The translations under genes and the position numbers were made by a program. A DNA stretch of 64,000 nt from Syngnathus acus (taxonomy: Eukaryota; Chordata; Actinopteri; Syngnathiformes; Syngnathidae), in the NCBI RefSeq assembly GCF_901709675.1, contig NC_051098.1, positions 2,716,500-2,780,499 on the forward strand, in the 5' to 3' direction. Below, in pieces: positions 35,901 through 47,100 of this stretch. Numbering within the stretch: position 1 is the stretch's first letter; every line of letters starts with the position of its first letter. Under the pieces are notes generated by a model. It was not told where the DNA came from, ran no database searches, and saw only the letters and a program-made list of their open reading frames with translations.

Positions 35901-38900
35901 TCTCAAGGAGCACTGTGCAAGCAATTATATTGAAATGGAAGGAGTATCAGACCACTGCAAATCTACCAAGACCCGGCCGTCCCTCCAAACTTTCATCTCA
36001 AACAAGGAGAAGACTGATCAGAGATGTAGCCAAGAGGCCCATGATCACTCTGGATGAACTGCAGATAACTACAGCTGAGGTGGGAGAGTCTGTCCATAGG
36101 ACAACAATCAGTCGTCCACTGCACAAATCTGGCCTTTATGGAGGAGTGGCAAGAAGAAAGCCATTTCTCAAAGATATCCATAAAAAGTCTCGTTTAAAGT
36201 TTGCCACAAGCCACCTGGGAGACACACCAAACATGTGGAAGAAGGTGCTCTGGTCAGATGAATCCAAAATCGAACTTTTTGGCCACAATGCAAAACGATA
36301 TGTTTGGCGTAAAAGCGACACAGCTCATCACCCTGAACACACCATCCCCACTGTCAAACATGGTGGTGGCAGCATCATGGTTTGGGCCTGCTTTTCTTCA
36401 GCAGGGACAGGGAAGATGGCTAAAATTGATGGGAAGATGGATGGAGCCAAATATAGGACCATTTGACCAAAATCAAAGGGAGGTGGTCTCTGTTTCTACA
36501 TTAATGAACGTTGGTGTACTGATGTCACGTGTTGAAAGAGTTTTGCAGCCCTCTCCTAGAAACACTTTTCATAAACTGCTGGCCGTTCTATTCACCACGG
36601 GAGTTCTCCTCGATCGTCATGGCGGCTGTTTACATCCCACCACACGCACGTGCGAGTGAAGCCACGCAGATGCTGGCTGACCCGGTAACAGACATGGAGA
36701 AACTTCTACCAAACTCACTAATCATTGTTCTGGGTGTTCTTAACAGGGCGAACCTCGCACACGAACTCCCCAGATACAGACAGCACGTAACGTGTCCCAC
36801 CAGAGGGGCACAGACTCTGGACCACTGCTACACCGTGATTAAGGATGCATACCACTCTGTGGCTCGTGCAGCTTTAGGACTCTCGGACCACTGTCTAGTT
36901 CAGGGGTGGGCAAACTTTTTGACTCGCGGGCCGAACTGGGTTCTAAATTTGGACCGGAGGGCCGAACCAGGAGCAGATGGACGTAGTGTTTGTGTGAAGT
37001 AATATAAGCGACCTGTAAAGGTCATTGCATAAAAGATTTTGGCCTTTAGTAGGTAGTAAAGCATGGATATTCCAAACAAGTTTTTTGAAAACAAATGCAT
37101 TTATTAACAGCATTAAAAAAAAAAAAAGAAATTCACTAAAAAACTGTTATCAGTGATTCTCATAAAATACGACACTGTTATTATGATTAACAGTCTCCAT
37201 CACTTCAGTGCCTGCAGGTCAGATTAATGAAAGATGTTTATCTTATGAGATCACATCAAACGGTAAACATTCTGACCAAATATATCATCTTGAAGAATCG
37301 GTGAAAGCATACATCCAAATAAAGTAATCAAAACGGCAACACGGGGAGGGGTATCTGAAAATCAGAGCAGAGTTTTAACTCACAAACACCTGATAACAGA
37401 GGTGAGGAAATGGGAAACACTTCCTTAAAGTAAGCCTTAAGAACTTTACAGGTTAAGATTAGTCGCAAACAGGTGTGCATCAATGTCCTTGAGCATCCTG
37501 CATTGTTTGGCAATGAGAATGGTCGCTAGTTTCAATCCCTGCTATGTGTACAAATCATATTCAAAATTTTTTACAACAAACTTGAGAGCCTCCCCTTCAT
37601 TTTCAGTGGGAACAGTGTTGTTGGTCTCCCTTTTTTGCTAGTGCATCATAGTCTGGAGTAAAATTTGTTGTGGCAATTCTTAGGAGAGATCCGTTTACCT
37701 CGATCTGTGACGGGTTGATGTGGCTGAACGTCACGTCGCGTACGTCGAGCCAAATTGGCCACTCTTTTAACATTCGGCACTCACTTCTTTTCTTCGGGCC
37801 ACTCATTTTAATGGAAGGATTCCAGGGGAAGGTTTGTGGGTGGCTTTAGCGTAAAACTGTATCTGAAAGCTCAGCGAGCGAATTACAAGAATGCTGTCGT
37901 CGTCAGCCCACGCTCTAAATTCGGGACTGATACAAATAGAGCGCGAGTGCGCCATGTCCGTACTACTGAGTACGTACGTACACGCACTTGTGAGTGTGCA
38001 CCGAGCTTTCTGACACTGCTTCCGGTAGTAAATGCGCAGGCGAGCGGTTCCCCATCTACTGGGGAAACGCAGTCATTGCAGGCAAAATGACAAAAAAAAA
38101 AGTTTAATAATACAATTAATTCAGTGTTGGCGGGCCGGATTAAACGGTCCCGTGGGCCGGATGTGGCCCGCGGGCCGTAGTTTGCCCACCCCTGGTCTAG
38201 TTCATCTGATCCCGGCCTACAGGCAGAAACTAAAAACTTCTAAGCCTGTGGTGAGGACTGTGAGGAAGTGGACAGTGGAGTCAAGGCAGGACCTCCAAGC
38301 CTGCTTTGACTGCACCGATTGGGGAGCTTTCGAAGCTGCAACTTCAGACTTGCATGAACTCACTGACACTGTCACATCATACATCAGTTTTTGTGAGGAT
38401 CTGTGTGTGCAGATTAAGACCTTCTGCACGTACAACAACGACAAACCTTGGTTTACACCGAACCTCAGGAGGCTGCGCAAAGTCAAGGAGGAGGCCTACA
38501 GGAGCGGCGACCGCGACCTGTTCAGGCAGACCAGAAACACACTGAACCGAGAGGTCAGGAAAGCCAGGAGGTGTTACGGGGAGAACCTGAAGAGACACCT
38601 CTCTGCCAATCCTGATCCCTCAACAGTGTGGAAAGGTCTGCAGAGCATCACGGGCTACAAGAAACGAACCCCCCCGTCCTGTGGAGAGCCCAAGGCTTGC
38701 TAACCAGCTAAATAAGTTCTACTGCAGGTTTGATCGGTCCTCCCACACAACGGGACTTCCTGCAGCACAATCTACATACTCACCTCTCCCCACAACTGCT
38801 CTGTCCACACCTCTATCATTGTTGTCACCCACTCTATCTCTTGCAGAGGCCGCGCCCGCACTCCAGGTCCGCGAGGAGGAAGTGCGCCAGATGTTCCGGA

Positions 38901-41077
38901 GACAAAAGACCAGGAAGGCACCGGGCCCAGACGGCGTGTCACCTTCCTGCTTGAAAGTCTGCGCTGAGCAGCTGGCGCCCACCTTTGCACGGATCTTCAA
39001 CCGTTCTCTGGAGCTGTGTGAGGTGCCCTCGTGCTTCAAGAGCTCCACCATCGTTCCAGTGGCCAAGAAGCCCGCCATCACAGGTTTGAATGACTATAGA
39101 CCCGTCGCACTGACATCTGTGGTCATGAAATCTTTCGAGAGGTTAGTGCTGAACCACCTGAAGGAGGTCACGGGCCCCCTGCTTGACCCCCTCCAGTTTG
39201 CCTACCGGGCAAACAGGTCAGTGGATGATGCGGTCAACATGGGACTGCACTACATCCTGCACCACCTGGACACCCCAGGAACGTACGCCAGGATCCTGTT
39301 CGTGGACTTCAGCTCGGCGTTCAACACCATCGCTCCTGACATCCTCCAACAGAAGCTCATCCAGCTTGCGGTGCCTGCCCCCACCTGTCAGTGGATCACC
39401 AGCTTCCTGACCAACAGGAGACAGCGTGTGAGGCTGGGGGGCATCACATCTGACACCCGGACCACCAATACTGGAGCCCCTCAGGGGTGCGTCCTCTCCC
39501 CACTGCTCTTCTCTCTCTACACCAATGATTTCTCCTCAGATGACTCTCCTGTGAAGCTCCTGAAGTATGCAGACGACACCACTCTCATCGGACTGATCCA
39601 GGACGGTGATGAGACTGCGTACAGACAGGAGGTGGAGCGGCTGGTCCACTGGTGTAACCAAAACCATCTGGAGCTGAACCCGCTCAAGACCGTGGAGATG
39701 ACAGTGGATTTCAGGCGAGACCCTTCACCACTTTTACCCCTCACTATCCTCAGTAATACTATTCTCTCCACAGACACCTTCAAGTTCCTGGGAACCACAA
39801 TCTCTCGGGACCTGAAATGGACCGGCCACATAGACTCTGTCCGGAAGAAGGCCCAGCAGAGGCTGTACTTCCTGAGACAGCTCAAGAAGTTCAACCTGCC
39901 GCGAGAGCTTCTGAAGACCTTCTACACTGCCATCATCCAGTCTGTCCTCTGCATCTCCATCACTGTCTGGTTTGGATCAGCCTCCAAACAAGACAAGCAC
40001 AGACTGCAACGGACAATCAGGACTGCAGAAAAGATCATTGGAATCAACCTCCCATCTATCCAAGACTTGTACCTGTCCAGGACCAGGAAACGTGCAAGGA
40101 ACATCTCTACAGACCCTTCTCACCCAGGTTGCAGTCTGTTTGAACTACTCCCCTCCGGACGGCGTTATAGAGCTCGGTACGCCAAAACCAGCAGACACCG
40201 AGACAGCTTCTTCCCCCAGGCTGTTGCTCTGATGAACTCACACCACTCATAGAGTCTCAGAGGCATTACTGTGCAATAACATCCTGCTCTTCACACCTTT
40301 TTGAATTTGTCTACACTGTTTTTGTCATTATTCACATGTCCTGAGTGTTGTTAGTCACCTATATGTTGAACAGAGGGTGTGTTTTACCGAAGTCAAATTC
40401 CTTGTTTGGCACGCTCAAACATGGCGAATAAAAACTCTTGAATCTTGAATTCTGGAAGAAAACCTGTTGGAGTCTGCAAAAGACCTGAGACTGGGACGGA
40501 GATTTATCTTCCAACAGGACAATGATCCAAAACATAAAGCCAAATCTACAATGGAATGGTTCACAAATAGACGTATCCAGGTGTTAGAATGGCCAAGTCA
40601 AAGTCCAGACCTGAATCCAATCGAGAATCTGTGGAAAGAGCTGAAGACTGCTGTTCACAAACGCTCTCCATCCAACCTCGCTGAGCTCGAGCTGTTTTGC
40701 AAGGAAGAATGGGCAAGAATTCCAGTCTCTCGATGTGCAAAACTGATAGAGACATACCCCAAGCGACTTGCAGCTGTAATTGCAGCAAAAGGTGGCGCTG
40801 CAAAGTATTAGCGAATAATATTGCACGCCCCACTTTTCAGTTTTTTATTTGTTAAAAAAGTTTAAATTATCCAATAAATTTCGTTCCACTCCACGATTGT
40901 GTCCCACTTATTGTTGATTCTTGACAAAAAATTGAAATTTTATATCTTTATGTTTGAAGCCTGAAATGTGGCGAAATGTTGAAAGGTTCAAGGGGGCCGA
41001 ATACTTTCGCAAGGCACTGTATATATATTAATATAGATCTATATATATATACACATACATACACACACATACGCGCG

Positions 41078-41128
<51 letters not shown>

Positions 41129-44100
41129 TTGGCCAGCTGTGTGTCCGTCCAGATAGTGTGTGCGCGCGTGCACACACACACACGCGCGCGCGCACACACA
41201 CACACACGCGCGTGCGCACACACGCACGCGTGTACATACAATGCATGAAAGCCACACGGGTGCTAATATGGCTGAGCTGCTAAGCAGTGCTTTAAACGAA
41301 TGGAACATCGCAAATAAAGAAGTTGTTCTAGTTACAGACAACGCAGCTAATATGGTTGTTGCTGCCCATCTGGGAAACTTCAGCCATCTGGAATGCTACG
41401 CCCACACGTTGAACCTTGCGGCTCAACGTGCCCTGAAGGTGCAAAGTGTGGCCAGACTGCTAGGAAGAGTGAGACGCATCGGCACTTTTTTCCACCGCGG
41501 CACAGTCGGTGCACATCAGCTTGAAGTGAACCAGAAGCTGCTTAACATCCTCAAGCACAAACTGAAGGTAGACTACTAGATGGAATAGTGCCTTTGAGGT
41601 GGTGAGCAGGTTTTTGGAGCAGCAGCCTGCCATCACCGCCACACTCCTCTCCCCTCAAGTGAGAAGATCAGAGAAAGACCTATGTACACTTAGTGAGGCT
41701 GATGTCACAAATGCTGAGGATATCATCGCAGCCCTCAAGCCACTGAAGGATACAACAACCGTCATGTCAACAGAGAAAAGCACCACCATTTCTCTAATTG
41801 CTTCTCTGCAAGCTAAACTCCTCAACGAGACAAAGGACAGTCCTGGGATGTCTCCACTGGTCAGGGAAATAAAGAGAGCCATACACGAGGAGCTCAGCAG
41901 CAAGAAATACAGCAGCGAGCAGGAGAAGCAAACTCTTCAGATAGCTGCTGCTCTCGACCCTCAGTTTAAAAGCCTCCCCTTCCTGTCGGAGGAGGACAGA
42001 GAGGAGACCTATGACAGAGTGGCTGTTGAGGGTGCTGCACGACTACACGATTACATAATATTCCCTGTAAAGTGTTACTCTGTGCATATTCTGCATAATA
42101 TAACATTTATTTATTTTGTACATAATTCAATATCAAATTCAATCATTTGTATCAAATGTCAATTTAACAATGAAGTTGTGATAAACATTTGAGCCTTTTT
42201 GTTTACACGTTTTCCTCATTATTTGTTTACCTACAGTAAAATGAGCGAGAGGACGAGGAACAAACACCTGCTGCAGGGGAAGAGGACCCACCAAACAGAC
42301 ATGGAAGAGGAACACAGAGCTTTGTCATCTTCCCTGTTGGAGGATCTGCTGGGTAAGCACTTCACTCAAGCCGAAAGGCAGCCACAGCCCCGATCTGCCT
42401 ACGCCAGGGCTCAAGAAGAAGTTAACAGGGCTCAAGAAGAAGTTAACAAGTACTGTACTAGTACTCCAGCTCTCCGTCTCTCTGAGGACCCTCTTGACTG
42501 GTGGGCAAGGAATGCAGTACATTTTCCTCTTATTTCCAGGCTTGCCAAGAGGTACCTGTGTATTCCAGGCACCAGTGTTGCTGTAGAAGGAGTTTTTTCG
42601 ACTGCAGGAGACATCACTGCACAACGCAGCACACACTCATCTGAGCATGTGGATCAACTGCTGTTCTTATACAAGAACACTAGAGTTCAAATGTTCATGC
42701 ATTTCCATTCCAATGGATATTTCCATAAAGGTTAATAAAATATAATGGAAATTAATTCAACTCTTTGTTTCTTATTACAAATGCATTGTTTTTTGAACTG
42801 CAAGTGATGAATGCTCATTCAGTGAGACAAAAAGAAATGTGGAAAAAGTGCATCATATACATAAATTAAAAATGCATCAATAATCATTTTATAATCGAAT
42901 CGTAGCCTCTGAATTGTAATCGAATCGTGAGGTGCCTCAAGATTCCCACTCCTAGTGTGTGTGGATCTATATATATATATATATTTTTTTTTTTAATTGT
43001 CTACACTGTTTGTACTATGTGTCCTCTCTGCATCCATTGCAGCCTGGTCATCCTGGAAGAGGGACCCTCCCATCTGTGGTCTCTTCTCAAGGTTTCTCAT
43101 TTTCCCTTGCTGGAGTTTTGAGTTTTTCCTTGCCCTCCTGGGAGTTTAAGATCAGGGGATGTTTGAGAATATTTGCCATTTTTCACATGTCCTGACTGTT
43201 GTTAGTCACCTAAATGTTGAACTGAGGCTGTGATGTAACGCACAAACATGGCGAATAAAAACTCTTGAATCTTGAATGAACACACACACGCGCGCAGACA
43301 CACACACACACGCGCAGACGCACACACACGCGCAGACGCACACACACGCGCAGACGCACGCACACGCACGCGCAGACACACGCACACGCACGCGCAGACA
43401 CGCACACACGCGCACACACTCTCTCTCCCCCCTTCTGCGTAGCGTCCTGTACTCTTGCGCTATATTCTGACTGTTTGCTGTATGCACACTTGCTCCATTT
43501 TTGCTCCTCTTATTTATGTTTTTTGTTTATTTATTATTTATTCGTCACTCTTATTTATTCATTGTTTGTGCCTTCTTGTTTTTACTTTTTGTGTTGTTTA
43601 CTTGTCTGTATATTGTGTACTATGTCTTGTCACCGTGGGATAGTGGGAACGTAATTTCGATCTCTGTGTGACTTGACGTGAAGAAATTGACAATAAAGCA
43701 GACTTTGACATTTGACTTTTCTTGACACACACACACAGCTCAAAAAAATTAAAGGAACACTTTGAAAACACAGATTTCAATGGTGAAAAAAAAAAAAGTT
43801 GGATATCTATACTGATATGGACAGTTTAATGTCTCAGGAACAAAAGGTTGCCACATCTTTTGATGGAAATAAAAGTTTTCAGCCTACCGAGGGCTCAGTA
43901 TAGAGACACCCCAAAAATCCAAGTGAAAAAATGATGTGGCAGGCTCATCCATTTTGCCTAAATTCAATTTCTGCAACTCAAAATTCTTTTCAATATCTTG
44001 TATGGCCCCCACGAGCTTGTATGCATGCTTGACAACGTCACGGCATGCTCCTAATGAGACGACGGATGGCGTCTTGTGGGATGTCCTACCAGATCTGTCT

Positions 44101-47100
44101 AAGGGCATCAGCAAGCTCCTGTAAAGTCTGAGGAGCAACCTGGCGGCGTCTGATGGACCGAAACATTATGTCCCAGAGGTGTTCTATCGGGTTTAGATCA
44201 GGTGATCGTGAGGGCCATTCAATTGTGTCAATTCCTTCATCCTCCAGATACTGTCTGCATACTCTTGCCACATGTGGCCGGGCATTGTTGTGGATCAGAA
44301 GGAACCCAGGACCTACTGCACCAGCGTGCAAGGATTTCATCCCGATACCTAATGGCAGTCAGACTGCCGTTCTTTAGCCTGTCGAGGTCTGTTTGTCCCT
44401 CCATGGAAATGCCTCCCCAGACCATCACTGACCCACCACCGAACTGGTCATGCTGAATGATGTTGCAGGCAGCATAGCGCTCTCCTTGGCTGCTCCAGAC
44501 CCTTTCACATCTATCACAGGTGCTCAAGGTAAACCTGCTCTCATCTGTGAAAAGCACAGGGCGCCAGTGGCGGACTTGCCAATTCTGCTGTTCTATGGCA
44601 AATGCCAATCGAGCTCCACGGTGCTGAGCAATGAGCACAGGGCACACTACAGGACGTCGTGCCCTGAGGCCACCCTCGTGAAGTCTGTTTCTGACTGTTT
44701 GGGCATTCTGTAGGGCTCGGGCAGTGCTCAACCTGTTCCTCCTTGCACAAAGTAGCAGATATCGGTCCTGCTGATGGAGTGAGGACCGTCTACAGCCCTG
44801 TCCAGCTCTCCTAGAGTAACTGCCTGTCTCCTGGAATCTCCTCCATGCTCTGGAGATTGTACTGGGAGACACATCAAACCTTCTTGCAACAGCACGCATG
44901 GATGTACCATCCTGGAGGAGTTGGACAATCTGCGCAACTTCAGGAGGGTTAAGAAATCGCCTCATGCTCCCAGTCATGATAATGACTCTAGCTAAAGCCA
45001 ACACTTGTGGAAAAACAGTTAAAAAAGATCAAGAGGGAGGAACTTGAAATGGCCTCCACCTGCAAAACCAGTTCTGTTTTGGGGACCATCTCGTTGTTGC
45101 CCCTCTAGTGCACCTGTTGTTAATTCCATCAACACCAATGCAGCTGAAACTGATTAACATCTGCCACGTACTTGCCCAAAACCTTATCAGAAAAGTGTAA
45201 TTGGATTCATGCCATACCCTAATAAAAAACTGTTCCTTTAATTTTTTTGAGCAGTATATGCGCATTATTACTAAAAATAATCTTATCAGAAAAGTGTAAT
45301 TGGATTCATGCCATACCCTAATAAAAAACTGTTCCTTTAATTTTTTTGAGCAGTGTGTGTATATGCGCATTATTACTAAAAATAACTCAATTTTAAGCAT
45401 TAATTGACTAGAAGTAAATTCAAATTTGGTTATGTCTGTAGCAAACAACATAAATGGTAGTTACCAGTCACACATCAAAACTTCAGTTGGATTTTATTTT
45501 ACTATAATATAGCTTTACACAGTATTTGCGTCAAAAATGCTACTTAAAACACTGCTAGTTCCATGGGAATTATTTGACCGTGGAGGTGAATTGTATGATT
45601 TGTATTATTTTTTTACTATCAAAATGTAAAAAAAAAAAAAAAAACACCATAAAGATCAAGTCCACAGAGGCTAGCCGCTATGTTTTATACAATTCAATGA
45701 AATGTAATGATTGTAGAAGACAAAGAGTTACCCTTACCCATGAAGTCATGGGGAGTGATGGCAATGTGAGGGGTGGTGGTGGAGGAGCATAAAGGTTTGT
45801 CAAATCCAAATCTTTAAACTTCTTCCCAATCAGAGACAGGGCTTTGTCAACTTGTTGTTGCATACCTGCATGGATGTCAAACATGAGGTTAAACCTGTTT
45901 AAACATCAATTGTGAAAAAAAAATACAGAAAAGCACTTGAGCCAAATTCTTTAGAGAGTCAGTTCTCTTTTCACAAGATTCTATGAAAATTGAGAGTCCC
46001 AGCAACTCACCCTCTATGTGACAGATTTGGAACTCCTGTGTGTAAGGCAGGGTTGAGATGTATATCTTTGCACCAGAGGTCTGCTTAAGAAAACCCACAT
46101 ATCTTCCTTGCTTCCCAATTAATCGCCCAACCAGAAGCTGAAACCGAAAGACAGCCAAAGAATGCACAGACTTTAATATTAATATTGTGGCTGAAATAAA
46201 TTAACGTATTTTTCGGACTATAAGTCGCGGTTTTTTTTCCATAGTTTGGGTGGGGGGCGACTTATACTCAGGAGCGACATATCTGAAATTATTCACAAAT
46301 TTTTACTTGATCATTAACACATTACTTACTAGTATATAGTTGATCACTTCACATGTTATTTTCACTTTAAACCGCATGAGGGCGCACTACGGCTGTGGAA
46401 TAATTGGAGTCTCTCTGACAATGAGTTCCATTCACTGACTTCCGGAGTCAAGAGATTTAATGATTTGGAGTGACACAGATGGTTCGATAAACTTGTTATT
46501 TATGTTAGTTATTTGACATATAGTTTATTATTAGTTTATTATTATATATAGTTCGATTCAGGGCGCTTGCTATAGCACTATGTGTTGGCTCATATATTGA
46601 GCTCTTGTTTTGTGAAATAAAGAGCCGGTGGATTTAATGATTTGGAGTGACACGGATGGGTCGTTAAAATTGTTTATATTACATTTATTTGATATATCTA
46701 GTCTGATGTCAGCGGTGCACATAGTTCCGGAGTCAAAAGCTGTGGTTTTTTTTTGGGTTTTTTTAAGTGACACAAGACAAAGATTCCGATGGATATAATG
46801 ATTTGGAGTGACACGGATGGTTCGATCAAATTGTTGTTTATATTATTGTTATTTGATATATAGTTTATATATTGTTATATGGGCCTGTGGAATAATTTGA
46901 ACTGCAACTGACGGTGTCCGACGTCAGCGGTGCGCCGCACACGCGGCGTTGTTTACAGAAAGGACGATGAATTTGATCAATTGATTTAATGATTTGGAGT
47001 GACACAGATAGTTTGATAAACGTGTTATTGATGTTATAGTTATTTGAATAACTGTTAATGTTACATCAGGCCCGTTCTCAGTTCCTCGTTTGTGTTTATG

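Larger units (their letters stand above)
36466..40448 (+). mobile_element. L2/CR1-clade LINE (copy 2), itself interrupted by a hAT element
   Basis: Inserted in the Tc1 transposase gene. Begins within the endonuclease ([43 protein letters not shown]) and ends in AACTCTTGAATCTTGAA. The endonuclease GDxN motif is changed (VLGVLNRAN against LLGDLNRAN in copy 1). A C-tract of seven at about 38664 (six in copy 1, near 12920) shifts the frame between the linker and the reverse transcriptase. The 3' UTR lacks about 190 bp that copy 1 has. Confidence 0.88.
33064..41019 (+). mobile_element. Tc1 transposon carrying three nested insertions
   Basis: Termini CAGTGCCTTGCGAAAGTATTC and its inverse, flanked by TA at 33062-33063 and 41020-41021. 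The terminal repeat is about 200 bp long. Insertions: a LINE in the left repeat (33201-35550), an L2 LINE in the transposase gene (36466-40448), and a hAT element within that L2 (36901-38194). Removing them leaves about 1.6 kb, the usual Tc1 length. The whole nest lies in the akap1 intron 32485-45737, opposite to the gene. Confidence 0.9.

Noticed and set aside
40948-41341. Frames running through the CA tract into DNA-transposon sequence
   Set aside because: Fusion of microsatellite translation with the truncated hAT transposase; the true protein start is missing.
43202-43487. Cys/Val/Arg repeat open frames
   Set aside because: Microsatellite translation in three frames.
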